A stretch of DNA of 47,342 bases from Acidothermus sp. (GTDB lineage: Bacteria; Actinomycetota; Actinomycetes; Acidothermales; Acidothermaceae): the NCBI GenBank assembly GCA_023512015.1, contig JAIMAI010000017.1:1-47342 (forward strand). Reading direction: 5' to 3'. Below are positions 1 to 8,360 of the stretch, in pieces. The notes under the pieces were generated by a model, which did no database searches, had not been told where the DNA came from, and saw only the letters and a list, made by a program, of their open reading frames with translations. Position 1 is the first letter of the stretch, and each line of letters begins with the position of its first letter. A program made the position numbers and the translations under genes.

Positions 1-200
1 ATCTTTTCCGCTATCAACACTGCGGTTGAGGAGTCGGAGATTGCCGGAAGCCGCCGCCGGTCTACAATCAAGCCGCGTAGCGCAAACAGGCGGCGAACGT
101 CGGAGATTGCCGGAAGCCGCCGCCGGTCTACAATCACCCGGTCCGACGACGGCTGCCATTTCAGGTCGGAGATTGCCGGAAGCCGCCGCCGGTCTACAAT
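1..200 (+). CRISPR. Type II-C CRISPR array (right-hand part; continues beyond the window)
   Basis: Three identical 36-bp repeats lie at 33-68, 99-134 and 165-200. They begin GTCGGAGATTGCCGG and end GGTCTACAAT. Spacers at 3-32, 69-98 and 135-164 are all 30 bp. Bases 1-2 (AT) match the last two bases of another repeat, so the array runs on to the left. The plus-strand orientation follows from the tracrRNA at 4763, whose anti-repeat is complementary to the plus-strand repeat. The repeat next to cas2 is not degenerate, so the sequence does not show which end acquires new spacers. Each repeat contains TTGCCG, 16 bp, then TACAAT, which resembles a sigma70-type promoter. Spacer targets cannot be identified without a database search. 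Confidence 0.97.
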
Positions 201-203
201 GTC

Positions 204-233
204 AGGGCTGGTCGTCAAGGGAGAACCAGCCCT
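204..233. other. Perfect inverted repeat just after the last CRISPR repeat
   Basis: AGGGCTGGT (204-212) and ACCAGCCCT (225-233) form a perfect 9-bp stem around a 12-nt loop, starting 4 nt after the final repeat. A short TTT follows on the plus strand, which makes it a weak terminator candidate for the pre-crRNA. It could instead be a leader or integration-complex element between the array and cas2. No gene lies between 201 and 274. Confidence 0.5.
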
Positions 234-274
234 TTGAGCTGGGCCTTTGCCGCTCGCACCTCGCTTGTGGATCT

Positions 275-604
275 CTAGAAAAGCTGTATTTGATCAGGAG
301 GACGCTCGGGATGGTGACGGATTTTTCCGTAGTACACCTCCATCTTGCCGAACTGGTGATCGGTAACGGTCAGGAAGCGAACCTGCCCGCGGGTCGGTAC
401 CGCTGAGCGGAGCTGCCCCCGAGATACGGCAGCCGCCTCCTCGCTCGGGAAGAAGCGGGCATAGACCGAGTACTGCAGCATCGAGAAGCCATGTTGGATC
501 AGCTGACGTCGAAACTCCGCATAGCGTCGACGGGCGGCCTTGTCATCCACAGGCAGGTCGAACATCGCGAACAACCACACGGCCTTGTAGGGCGACAGGC
601 TCAT
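275..604 (-). CDS. cas2: CRISPR-associated endoribonuclease Cas2
   Basis: This 109-residue protein has the normal Cas2 length and fold signature. An N-terminal beta strand ends in FDLP, with the conserved metal-binding Asp at residue 16. LQYSVYAR follows in the middle, and the C-terminal strand is of the HHPE type. Cas2 forms the central dimer of the Cas1-Cas2 integrase that inserts new spacers. The ATG (604-602) overlaps the cas1 stop by 4 nt (ATGA), so the two are translationally coupled. It is the last cas gene before the array. No csn2 or cas4 is seen, which fits subtype II-C. Confidence 0.96.
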   Translation of the reverse strand: MSLSPYKAVWLFAMFDLPVDDKAARRRYAEFRRQLIQHGFSMLQYSVYARFFPSEEAAAVSRGQLRSAVPTRGQVRFLTVTDHQFGKMEVYYGKIRHHPERPPDQIQLF

Positions 605-1506
605 TCGGGATCTAGATCGAGAAGGGGGATGTCGAGCCTATCTCTGTCCCCCATATAGACACCCGTTACTGATCGCACTGAGCGTAAGATCCAGTCAGAA
701 AGACTTCGAGTCTCCTTCCCATCCGTGAAACGCTGGTAGTTGATCTCAAGGAGAGCCTTACGCTCCCTGTGAGTGAGTTCCTTGATCTCTCCGACGTCGC
801 ACTCAGCCGTCAGCTCCAGCACCCTGCGATCAACCAGCGGTCGGAACGGCTCCATGAGATCGCTCGCTAAGCAAAAGGCATCGTAGCGACTGTGATGGTG
901 GATACCGAGCGACGGGTGTAGGCCCGCGGCCACCACCGCTCGCGCGGTGATCGCGCGCAAAATGGCGTATCCATAGTTAAGGAGAGGGTTCGGCCATGGA
1001 CCGCGGCGAGCACGATAGAAGCGCTCGGTTGGAAAGAGTGCCGCCCAATAGCGTCGAGAGGCCTGACCCTCGACGTTGGTGGGGTCGCCAGACCTGACAC
1101 TCTTGGCAAGGTCTAATAAGCCGAGATCGTCGCCAAGGACGTGCTGCAACAGGCGGGCCTGCATGGAAATTTTCGCGCGGATGATCTGTCTCCAAAGCTG
1201 CTTGTTGGTCGGCCGTGATGCCGCCGCCTGACGAGCGAAACGCTCCGCTTGAACCGCGTTTCCCTCAAGCGGCAGCAACATACCCACCGGCAGATACTTC
1301 TCATCGCAGATGACCACTGAAACGCCCTGTTGACTCGCCAACGCGAGCGCCGACAGCGTCAAGCGCAGATGAGGACTCGATGCGATAATCACGTCAACTT
1401 CACTGGGCGGGGCAGAGAAGAGAACACCATCCGGCGCGTCGATCACGAAGAGGCCGTTCTTCACACGCACGGTACCTTCCGCCTCGGCGAGATCAAGAGT
1501 AAACAT
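601..1506 (-). CDS. cas1: CRISPR-associated integrase Cas1 (type II)
   Basis: This 301-residue protein is the catalytic subunit of the spacer-acquisition complex. The metal-binding residues are visible: Glu146 in NVEGQASR, His203 in LGIHHHS and Asp216 in ASDLMEPFRP. The N-terminal half is the beta domain and the C-terminal half the helical catalytic domain, with the usual length for type II Cas1. The ATG lies 2 nt downstream of the cas9 stop, and the stop codon overlaps the cas2 start, so cas9-cas1-cas2 read as one transcript. All catalytic residues are kept, so adaptation is probably functional. Confidence 0.97.
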   Translation of the reverse strand: MFTLDLAEAEGTVRVKNGLFVIDAPDGVLFSAPPSEVDVIIASSPHLRLTLSALALASQQGVSVVICDEKYLPVGMLLPLEGNAVQAERFARQAAASRPTNKQLWRQIIRAKISMQARLLQHVLGDDLGLLDLAKSVRSGDPTNVEGQASRRYWAALFPTERFYRARRGPWPNPLLNYGYAILRAITARAVVAAGLHPSLGIHHHSRYDAFCLASDLMEPFRPLVDRRVLELTAECDVGEIKELTHRERKALLEINYQRFTDGKETRSLSDWILRSVRSVTGVYMGDRDRLDIPLLDLDPE

Positions 1507-1508
1507 CG

Positions 1509-4500
1509 CTAGTCACGACACGGATGAACCCGACCCAACGGATCGACTACTACCCGCTCCGCGCTGCGCTCCGCAAGAACGCTAAGCATGGGCTGAAGGC
1601 CTGCCCGGGAACTTTTACTCGTCGGCTGTGCGTCGCTTACGCCCGACAATTGCATCCGCACAGCTCCACGGTCAAGCCAGATTGAACGCACGACGAATAT
1701 CTGCCCCGCAAGTCGAATCAGATCGCCCGATGCGAGTGAGAAGAGAAAGGTCGCTTTCTCAGAACCAGCCCATTCTCTTTCGACAATTGGCTGACCTTGC
1801 CGGACTCTGTGATACGCCTCGAGAAGTGTTACCACGCGGCCCGTCCACCGTGGACGGCCGTTCTTTCCCTCAGGGAGTGCAAAGATCTCGGCGTGGTGAT
1901 TACTACCAGGCTCGACGTTGCGCAACCTTTCGCCCGCACCTACCTGCCTTACAGTACTCGATCGGACACGGATGCGCACCTTCTTAATCGGCACGGGTTT
2001 CCCATCGCGTGACACCAGCAGCGGGGGAGGTGCCGATCCCAGCCGGCGTGGATCAGTCTGGCCGTGCGACGCAAGCCAAGTTTCCACGGTCGTACGAACG
2101 CGGGGATCGACTATTTCTCCCACCTCGCGGGGTGTCAAACTCGTGATCTTCTTTCGAACGTAGACGACGTCGCCACGTACACCGTAGTTGGTCTCTTCGT
2201 GAAGAGCTCCTCGTACTCTGCGCCTGAGCTCATGCGACGGCACCACCTCCTTGATGGCAGCCTCCACATCAGAGCGGAAACTTGGCCACGGTGCGTCTAA
2301 GCCGACGAGCAATCTCGTACCCATATCGCCTTGCGATTCCCGCGAACGGGCCATCCGCGCAAGACGTTGCACCATCGCTTCGGTACAGAGTGCTATGACA
2401 ATTGCATCAATCGCGTGATGGCGGTGGTCGTCCCGACTCTTGCGATCCGTCGCTTCGCCACCCGCCATCGTCAAAATACCGTTCAGCCCCCACTCACGAC
2501 GCAGGATTGCCGTTATCGGGCCGGAAAGCGTCTTGACGACCCGCCGGTGGTTCTCATCGATCCGGCCACCGAAAAGCAGCCCGATGTAGTCGGCTGCAAG
2601 ACGCGCCGCGTAGCGCGTATCGTTGAGCTGCCGCTCAGCAAAGTCACTGTACCGGTTTTCGACCTCTTCTCGGGTCCATTGGAGGCGTTCGAACTTCTTC
2701 CGCCCCAGCGATCCGGTGTGCTGCTGTAGTCGTTCTGCTCTCGCGAGTATCTCATTCCAACGTTGGATGTCCCCACCGAACGCATCTCGCGGAGTACGGT
2801 TTCCCTTCTCACGATTTGCTGACGCAAGGCAAACGACCTTGTTGGCGCGCGTGTTATCGAAGCACCACGACCATGGTATAATGTGATCGACCTCAAGGGC
2901 ACCACTATTGATCAGTTCACTCATTCCGAAAGAGCGTCCCGTGTAAATGCATTGCCACTCTTGTTCATCTGCTAGCAGAACCTTCTCAATATCTTGAGCA
3001 CTCGGTTGTTGCAAGCCAAGCTCCTTCAAAAGTCTCTCGCGCGCTCGTTCTCTCTCCTTTTCCCGATCTCGCTGTTCCTTCGCAATCTCCTCACGCTGAG
3101 TTTTGCTCTTCTTGAGGTCACGTGCAAGCTCCACGTGGACAAACGCTGGCTTGCCATACTCCCTGACAATCGCGTTCACAACCACTCGGACCTGATTCAG
3201 ACTTCTCGCGACGATCGGATTAGTGATCGCGCGTAGACTCTGCGGAAGATGACGAGCTCCCTTACCCACAAGAGGTGGCAGGAGCTCGAAGGAGCGCCGC
3301 GGCTTGTCGGCGTCCGGATATGCACGTAGACGAGCCGTCGGGTACGGCACGCCTTGCTCTAGGTAGGGAAGGACGCGAGCGATAGCTTTTCGTGAGAGAG
3401 CCACGTAACCATCAGGCAGCGCGAGGCTGGCAAGTTCGCGAGCCTGCTCTTCCGTGAGTCCCCAGTGCACCATGAGACGGCGGACAAGAGTCTCTTCCTT
3501 TTTGACAGAAAGGAGTTCATCAACGAGCTCGTCGCGCTGTGTCAGGTCGAAGTCGTCCCACATACGACCTATGACGTTGCGGATTCGCGCTCCGGTAGCA
3601 TCTCCTTGCAGTTCTCGAGCGCCGCCCTCTTCTAGGTTCGTCGTCCACCGTCGGCTGTCGAGTCCAAGTAATTTGCGCATCTTCGCAAACGTAAGCTTGC
3701 CGTTTCTATCCAGTTCGTCGACGAGGAGTAGGCGCTCCTCACTGGTCAGCGGGCGTTTTTCCCCCGTCTCGATCGAAATCAACTGAAGATTGTTGATCAC
3801 CTGCAGGAAGCGCCACCTCTGAGCACTTGGAAGTGCTCGAGGAGCACGCTTTCGGCCCGGTTCGAGCTCGCATTCTCCGATATAGCGCTTGACACTCTTG
3901 AGGGGTCTCTGATGGAAGATCGCCCGCCGGACTTGAAGCTTCAGCTCGTCGGAGAGCAACGCGGGATGGTATGCCCGCTGGGCTTCCCAGATCGCGTCGA
4001 ACTCATCCAAGTACATGGCGCGACTGGTCCACACTCGGCGAATGGGTTCCGAGTGCGGATCGGTCAGCGCGAAGAGTTCACCGAGGGTCCGCGCTCCGCG
4101 TTCCTTCATCCTCCGCTCGATTTCGGCGATGCCGGAGAGAACAGGGCCGATCCGTTCCTTGGCGTCTTCCCGTCGGTTGCTGAGATAGCCTCGCCGCTGC
4201 GCGAGGTGGTACAGCGCTCGCCCGATTTCGTGCGGCTCAAGACGCTGATCAAGAGCAGCCGCACGGAGCACGTACGGAAGACGCGAGACCAATTGGTCGT
4301 AAGGAAATCCGGGCTGGTCGAGCCGTGCGTCGAAGATTGTTTTGTCCAGACGTTGTATTACCTCGTGCGGCGTGTCGCCGTCCGGCAGGAGTCCTGCCTT
4401 CTGCAACAGGTGAAAGAGCCGCAGCGCCCGGCGGCGCCGCCGCGCAAGCTGGCGGCGGGCTTGACGCGCCGCTCGCCGTTTGGCCTTGCGGGACTCATCC

Positions 4501-4670
4501 TTTCCAGAGGTGATGTCACCCTCGGTACCAGCCCTGAAAATGCGCACCCCCGTACGGAGTAGTCCGATCGGTTCGCCGTTCTGGTCAATCTTGATGCACG
4601 CCCAGCCGAGTGAGTTCGTGCCCAAGTCGATGCCAAGGATGTACGACTCTGGCTGCCGGACCGCCACCAT
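1509..4670 (-). CDS. cas9: Type II-C CRISPR effector nuclease Cas9 (compact, about 1053 aa)
   Basis: Cas9 is the RNA-guided double-strand DNA nuclease of the locus. Residue numbers below use the 4670 start. RuvC-I is GIDLGTNSLGWA with Asp15. An Arg-rich bridge helix follows at about 61-86. RuvC-II is HVELARDL with Glu514. The HNH motif is VDHIIPWS with Asp595 and His596, plus Asn619. RuvC-III is HHAIDAIVIAL with His752 and Asp755. A GALHEETNYG stretch of the kind found in II-C enzymes comes next, then the C-terminal PAM-interacting region. All nuclease residues are intact. The ATG at 4670 is chosen because GGGGAGGG lies just before it; the frame is also open from an ATG at 4703 (1064 aa). The size fits II-C. 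PAM preference cannot be read from the sequence. Confidence 0.97.
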   Translation of the reverse strand: MVAVRQPESYILGIDLGTNSLGWACIKIDQNGEPIGLLRTGVRIFRAGTEGDITSGKDESRKAKRRAARQARRQLARRRRRALRLFHLLQKAGLLPDGDTPHEVIQRLDKTIFDARLDQPGFPYDQLVSRLPYVLRAAALDQRLEPHEIGRALYHLAQRRGYLSNRREDAKERIGPVLSGIAEIERRMKERGARTLGELFALTDPHSEPIRRVWTSRAMYLDEFDAIWEAQRAYHPALLSDELKLQVRRAIFHQRPLKSVKRYIGECELEPGRKRAPRALPSAQRWRFLQVINNLQLISIETGEKRPLTSEERLLLVDELDRNGKLTFAKMRKLLGLDSRRWTTNLEEGGARELQGDATGARIRNVIGRMWDDFDLTQRDELVDELLSVKKEETLVRRLMVHWGLTEEQARELASLALPDGYVALSRKAIARVLPYLEQGVPYPTARLRAYPDADKPRRSFELLPPLVGKGARHLPQSLRAITNPIVARSLNQVRVVVNAIVREYGKPAFVHVELARDLKKSKTQREEIAKEQRDREKERERARERLLKELGLQQPSAQDIEKVLLADEQEWQCIYTGRSFGMSELINSGALEVDHIIPWSWCFDNTRANKVVCLASANREKGNRTPRDAFGGDIQRWNEILARAERLQQHTGSLGRKKFERLQWTREEVENRYSDFAERQLNDTRYAARLAADYIGLLFGGRIDENHRRVVKTLSGPITAILRREWGLNGILTMAGGEATDRKSRDDHRHHAIDAIVIALCTEAMVQRLARMARSRESQGDMGTRLLVGLDAPWPSFRSDVEAAIKEVVPSHELRRRVRGALHEETNYGVRGDVVYVRKKITSLTPREVGEIVDPRVRTTVETWLASHGQTDPRRLGSAPPPLLVSRDGKPVPIKKVRIRVRSSTVRQVGAGERLRNVEPGSNHHAEIFALPEGKNGRPRWTGRVVTLLEAYHRVRQGQPIVEREWAGSEKATFLFSLASGDLIRLAGQIFVVRSIWLDRGAVRMQLSGVSDAQPTSKSSRAGLQPMLSVLAERSAERVVVDPLGRVHPCRD

Positions 4671-4726
4671 GCCCTCCCCTTTCGGATCATGTGCGATCAC
4701 CAAGACCGCTGCTGGCTGAAATCATC

Positions 4727-4755
4727 TTGACAAAGAGGACCCCTTGTGGTCTACT
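4727..4755 (+). promoter_or_regulatory. tracrRNA promoter
   Basis: A consensus -35 TTGACA (4727-4732), a 17-bp spacer and TCTACT (4750-4755, 4 of 6 matches to TATAAT) lie on the plus strand. They put the transcript start at about G4763, exactly at the beginning of the anti-repeat. The same intergenic space must hold the divergent cas9 promoter, for which no convincing boxes are seen. Confidence 0.75.
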
Positions 4756-4762
4756 CAATTTC

Positions 4763-4872
4763 GTTGTAGACCGGCGGCGGCGTCCGGCTTTTTCCGATAA
4801 GCAGACGTCGTCTGCGCAGGGAAACCCGCATGACGGGCCCCCGGCGCCCCCCAGGGGGGCGCCATCTTTTTT
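4763..4872 (+). ncRNA. tracrRNA
   Basis: The first 36 nt (4763-4798) match the reverse complement of the CRISPR repeat at 30 positions. Three of the six differences still allow G-U pairs, and the remaining mismatches give a one-base mismatch and a small bulge. A stem GCAGAC/GTCTGC (4801-4815) follows, then a GGG-AAA-CCC hairpin extended by GC/GC (4816-4829), then a strong terminator hairpin. This matches the order anti-repeat, nexus, hairpins and terminator of type II tracrRNAs. It is divergent from cas9 and has its own promoter. It pairs with crRNA for Cas9 loading and processing. Confidence 0.9.
4843..4872 (+). terminator. Rho-independent terminator of the tracrRNA
   Basis: GGCGCCCCCC (4843-4852) and GGGGGGCGCC (4854-4863) are exact reverse complements around A4853, giving an 8-9 bp GC stem with a short loop. 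ATC and six T residues (4867-4872) follow. The T tract lies only on the plus-strand side, so the terminator acts on the tracrRNA. Confidence 0.9.
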
Positions 4873-4895
4873 AAGCCCGATGATGCTCGCGTCGC

Positions 4896-4917
4896 GTGGG
4901 TGGCTCGGGCCAACCAC
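4896..4917 (-). terminator. Possible hairpin downstream of the acetyltransferase gene
   Basis: GTGGGTGGC (4896-4904) and GCCAACCAC (4909-4917) pair at 8 of 9 positions around a 4-nt loop, between the tracrRNA terminator and the stop of the minus-strand acetyltransferase gene. There is no T run on the minus-strand side, so its role as a terminator is uncertain. Confidence 0.3.
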
Positions 4918-4943
4918 CACATTCGCGACAAGTCGGACGGGCT

Positions 4944-5786
4944 CTAGAAGAGCACCGACATGAAAGTGCCCACCTCGGCGAAACCAACCTTCTTGTAGGC
5001 GGCACGGGCCGGGAGGTTGTAGTCGTTGACGTACAGGCTCACGACGGGGGCGATGTGCCGCTGGGCGAGCAACACCACGGCCGCCATTCCGCCGTTCGAA
5101 AGGCCGCGGCCGCGCAACGACGGCTCGACCCACACCCCCTGCACCTGGCACACCTCTGCGGTCGCCGCCCCCACCTCGGCTTTGAAGACCACCCGCCCGT
5201 CCTCGATCCGGGCGAAAGCCCTCCCCTGCGAAATGAGCTCCGCTACTCGGGCCCGATACAGCGCCCCACCGTCACTTTCGACCGGGGAGACTCCCACCTC
5301 CTCCTCGAACATCGCCACGCATGCCGGAAACAGCAGCTCCAGTTCGTCCGGACGCACGCGGCGCACGAACGGATCCGGCGGGATGCGCGGCGGATCGCTG
5401 ATCGCCATCAACGGCTGGTTGGGCCGTACATCACGGGCCGGGCCCCAATCGCCTTCCAAAGCGGCCCACAGCCAGGCGACCTGCTGAGCGGGACCGACGA
5501 GAGAAGAGCACCGCCGTCCCTGACGACGGGCCTTTTCCGCAAACGCCTCGCACGCTTCGGCATCCGCGCCAACCGGAACGAGATTCGCCCCCGAATAACA
5601 CAGCGCAGTGATCCGGCCATCGCGCACGTACCCCCAAATTTCCGCCCCCAGGCGCCAAGGGTCCACCCCGCAGCTCGCGACCCGAGACGCCACGAAGACG
5701 TTCGCCACCGGATCCCGGTCGAGAATATCCCGGACGACGGCCACGTCGCGGTCGTCGAGCACCCGGACGGGCAATCCCCGAACCAC
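4944..5786 (-). CDS. GNAT-family N-acetyltransferase with DUF4081-type N-terminal domain
   Basis: The C-terminal half is a GNAT acetyltransferase. The acetyl-CoA-binding loop is seen in PSLRGRGLSNGG, followed by SLYVNDYNLPARAAYKKVGF, a typical GNAT motif B region. The N-terminal half matches the DUF4081 domain of actinobacterial GNAT proteins encoded next to ispG. The substrate is unknown. The GTG at 5786 is preferred because GGGAGG lies 4 nt before it; a GTG at 5825 is also in frame but lacks a good ribosome site. It is the last gene of the dxr-rseP-ispG run and ends convergently with the tracrRNA. Confidence 0.85.
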   Translation of the reverse strand: MVRGLPVRVLDDRDVAVVRDILDRDPVANVFVASRVASCGVDPWRLGAEIWGYVRDGRITALCYSGANLVPVGADAEACEAFAEKARRQGRRCSSLVGPAQQVAWLWAALEGDWGPARDVRPNQPLMAISDPPRIPPDPFVRRVRPDELELLFPACVAMFEEEVGVSPVESDGGALYRARVAELISQGRAFARIEDGRVVFKAEVGAATAEVCQVQGVWVEPSLRGRGLSNGGMAAVVLLAQRHIAPVVSLYVNDYNLPARAAYKKVGFAEVGTFMSVLF

Positions 5787-5862
5787 CGCACCTCCCGGGT
5801 TGCCGAGCACTCTTGGACCGCCCACACCGGCTGGGATCCGGCGCCGGCGCCGACGTGAGTAC

Positions 5863-7035
5863 TTACGCGATGGTCACGACGGACGGTGTTCCGGCGGACT
5901 CGGCGTGCTCGCCGTCGGCCTGCATCTCCTCGGCAAGTCGCATGGCTTCTTCGAGCAACGTCTCGACGATCTGCGATTCCGGTACCGTCTTGACCACCTG
6001 GCCGCGCACGAAAATCTGGCCCTTGCCGTTTCCGGAGGCCACTCCGAGGTCGGCTTCCCGCGCCTCGCCGGGCCCGTTGACCACGCATCCCATCACGGCG
6101 ACCCGCAGCGGTACCGGGAATCCTTCCAGACCGGCCTGCACTTCTTCGGCCAACTTGTAGACGTCGACCTGGGCGCGTCCGCACGACGGACACGAAACGA
6201 TCTCCAGCTTGCGTTGCCGCAGCCCGAGCGACTCCAGAATTCCGATACCCACCTTCACTTCCTCGACGGGCGGCGCCGAAAGCGACACTCGGATCGTGTC
6301 ACCGATCCCCTCCGACAGCAGAATCGCGAACGCCACCGCCGATTTGATGGTGCCCTGCAACAACGGACCGGCCTCCGTCACCCCGAGGTGCAGCGGATAA
6401 TCGGTTTCCGCCGCCAGTTGCCGGTAGGCCTGGACCATCACCATAGGGTCGTGGTGCTTCACCGAAATCTTGATGTCGTGAAAATCGTGTTCCTCGAAAA
6501 GGCTCGCTTCCCATTTCGCGGATTCCACCAGCGCTTCAGCGGTGGCCTTGCCGTATTTCTGCAGGAACCGCGGATCGAGCGAACCGGCGTTCACCCCGAT
6601 GCGAATCGGCGTCCCGTGGTCCTTTGCGGCCTGAGCGATTTCCTTGACCTTGTCGTCGAATTTCTTGATGTTGCCGGGATTCACCCGGACGCCGGCACAC
6701 CCCGCCTCGATGGCCGCGAACACGTACTTCGGCTGGAAGTGGATGTCGGCGATGACCGGAATCGGCGACTTCTTCGCGATGATCGGAAGCGCGTCGGCGT
6801 CGTCCTGACTGGGGCAGGCCACCCGCACGATGTCGCAACCGGCGGCCGCGAGCTCCGCGATCTGCTGCAGCGTGGCGTCGACGTCGGCGGTGAGCGTCGT
6901 CGTCATGGACTGCACCGAGATCGGTGCGCCCCCACCGACCAACACTCCTCCGACGTTGATCTGACGTGATTTCCGCCGAGGAGCCAACGGACTCTTCGCG
7001 GGAACCTCTGGGACGCCGAGATTGATCGTGGTCAC
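5863..7035 (-). CDS. ispG: 4-hydroxy-3-methylbut-2-en-1-yl diphosphate synthase
   Basis: IspG reductively converts MEcPP to HMBPP in the MEP isoprenoid pathway, using a [4Fe-4S] cluster. The protein has 390 residues, usual for the bacterial two-domain form: an N-terminal TIM barrel ([12 protein letters not shown] near 41-52) and a C-terminal cluster domain. The cluster ligands are Cys282 and Cys285 in SCPSCGR, Cys317 in [10 protein letters not shown], and Glu324. The GTG start at 7035 has GAGGAG 6 nt upstream. It lies 83 nt after rseP and two genes after dxr, the common actinobacterial order. Confidence 0.97.
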   Translation of the reverse strand: MTTINLGVPEVPAKSPLAPRRKSRQINVGGVLVGGGAPISVQSMTTTLTADVDATLQQIAELAAAGCDIVRVACPSQDDADALPIIAKKSPIPVIADIHFQPKYVFAAIEAGCAGVRVNPGNIKKFDDKVKEIAQAAKDHGTPIRIGVNAGSLDPRFLQKYGKATAEALVESAKWEASLFEEHDFHDIKISVKHHDPMVMVQAYRQLAAETDYPLHLGVTEAGPLLQGTIKSAVAFAILLSEGIGDTIRVSLSAPPVEEVKVGIGILESLGLRQRKLEIVSCPSCGRAQVDVYKLAEEVQAGLEGFPVPLRVAVMGCVVNGPGEAREADLGVASGNGKGQIFVRGQVVKTVPESQIVETLLEEAMRLAEEMQADGEHAESAGTPSVVTIA

Positions 7036-7118
7036 GGCCGCTCCTCACCTCGTCTTCGTCCATTCTCCCCGGGAATGCGCCGGTGTGCGCTCGCGGCGTC
7101 CTCCCTGTCCTCGGCGGT

Positions 7119-8360
7119 TCACTGGAACGGGTTCGCCACCGGGTTGACCAGGTCCGCGTACAGCAGGATGAGCGACATTCCCACGATCAAGGCTAGCGCG
7201 GTGTACGTCACCGGCATCAACTTGGTCAGGTCCACCGGGCCGCCGGCCGGACGCCCGCGCCACCGGCGTATCGCGTCGCGGGCTTTCTCGTAGGCGAGGA
7301 TCGCGACGTGTCCGCCGTCCAACGGCAACAGCGGCAGCAAATTGAACACTCCGACGAAGATGTTCACGGACGCGATGACGCTGATGAGCACCGCGACACC
7401 GGCCGACGTCCCTTCGGCGGCGAACGCTTCCCCGGCCAGGTGGGCCACACCCACCACGCTGGTGACCTGGCCTCCGCCGTTCCCGATTTCCCTCGGGGCG
7501 TTCGGATTGGCCACCAAGGTCGCGAGCTCGCGCGGCACGGTACCGAGGGCCCGGAACGAATCGACCACCCCGGTCGCAAACATCCGCCCTGCGGCCGCCG
7601 CGGCACCGAGCGGCCCCTGCCGGACCAGCTGATCCACCGGGGCGACCCCCACGTGCGGGTAGCCGTCCGGCCCGATCACCGGCGTCAGGGTGATGGTCAG
7701 GATCCGGCCGTCACGTTCCACGGTGAAGGTCACCGGGCCGCTCGTCGATCGGGTGAGCGCCACCACGCCGTCCGCTCCCCCGCGCACCTGTTTGCCGGAC
7801 GGCGGCAGCGACGGGTCGTGCAGGACGGCCGGGGTCTTCTTGACGTCGCGCCCGTCAACCGCGAGGATCACGTCACCGACCTGGAGCCGGCCGTAGGCCG
7901 GGGCGGGAGGCGCGGACGGCGGACACTGCCCGGCGCCGTTCGGGATCGCGCACCGGTACACCGTCCCCACTTGGGCGTAGCCGGTGGGTTTGGTCGGCCA
8001 CGCCATCGCGAAAGAAAAGAGCAGCACGAGCGCGATGACGAAATGCGCGGCGGAACCGGCGACCAGCACGACGAGCCGCTGCGGCCCCGGCTGGTTGATG
8101 AACGCCCGCGGACGGTCTTCCGGAGCGATCCGCTCCAGCGGGGTCATTCCGACGATTTTCACGAATCCGCCCGCCGGGATGGCTTTGACCCCGTATTCGG
8201 TTTCACCTTTCTTTCGTGACCACAACGTGGGCCCGAATCCCACGAAGAATTGCGTGGCTTTCATGCCGAAGAGCCGGGCGAACACGAAATGCCCCGCCTC
8301 GTGCAACATCACCGATATCAGCAAGGCGACGACAAAGGCGATAATCCCCAACACCATCAT
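7119..8360 (-). CDS. rseP: Membrane-embedded site-2 zinc protease (RseP/M50 family)
   Basis: M50-family intramembrane proteases cleave anti-sigma factors and other membrane proteins within the bilayer. The zinc motif HEAGH is at residues 20-24 in the first membrane segment. A central PDZ-like region follows (YGRLQVGDVILAVDGR), and LLPLDGGH in the C-terminal membrane segments supplies the third metal ligand. The length is 413 aa, normal for the family. The ATG (8360) overlaps the dxr stop as ATGA, so it is coupled to dxr. Confidence 0.93.
   Translation of the reverse strand: MMVLGIIAFVVALLISVMLHEAGHFVFARLFGMKATQFFVGFGPTLWSRKKGETEYGVKAIPAGGFVKIVGMTPLERIAPEDRPRAFINQPGPQRLVVLVAGSAAHFVIALVLLFSFAMAWPTKPTGYAQVGTVYRCAIPNGAGQCPPSAPPAPAYGRLQVGDVILAVDGRDVKKTPAVLHDPSLPPSGKQVRGGADGVVALTRSTSGPVTFTVERDGRILTITLTPVIGPDGYPHVGVAPVDQLVRQGPLGAAAAAGRMFATGVVDSFRALGTVPRELATLVANPNAPREIGNGGGQVTSVVGVAHLAGEAFAAEGTSAGVAVLISVIASVNIFVGVFNLLPLLPLDGGHVAILAYEKARDAIRRWRGRPAGGPVDLTKLMPVTYTALALIVGMSLILLYADLVNPVANPFQ

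Noticed and set aside
26..406. Plus-strand frame of 126 aa with a repeated RRLPEAAAGLQ motif
   Set aside because: It is the CRISPR array read in frame: 36-bp repeats plus 30-bp spacers make 66 bp, a multiple of three, so the frame stays open. There is no ribosome site and it runs through the hairpin into cas2 antisense.
4671..4703. Longer Cas9 start at 4703
   Set aside because: The extra 11 residues precede the conserved RuvC-I start, and the ribosome site GGGGAGGG lies inside this stretch, just before the ATG at 4670.
4763..4798. A stray CRISPR repeat upstream of cas9
   Set aside because: It is in the opposite orientation to the array, diverged at six positions, and is followed by hairpins and a terminator, so it is the tracrRNA anti-repeat.
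5608..6969. Long plus-strand frame of 453 aa
   Set aside because: It lies antisense to ispG, has Arg/His-rich low-complexity composition, and is a by-product of high-GC codon use.
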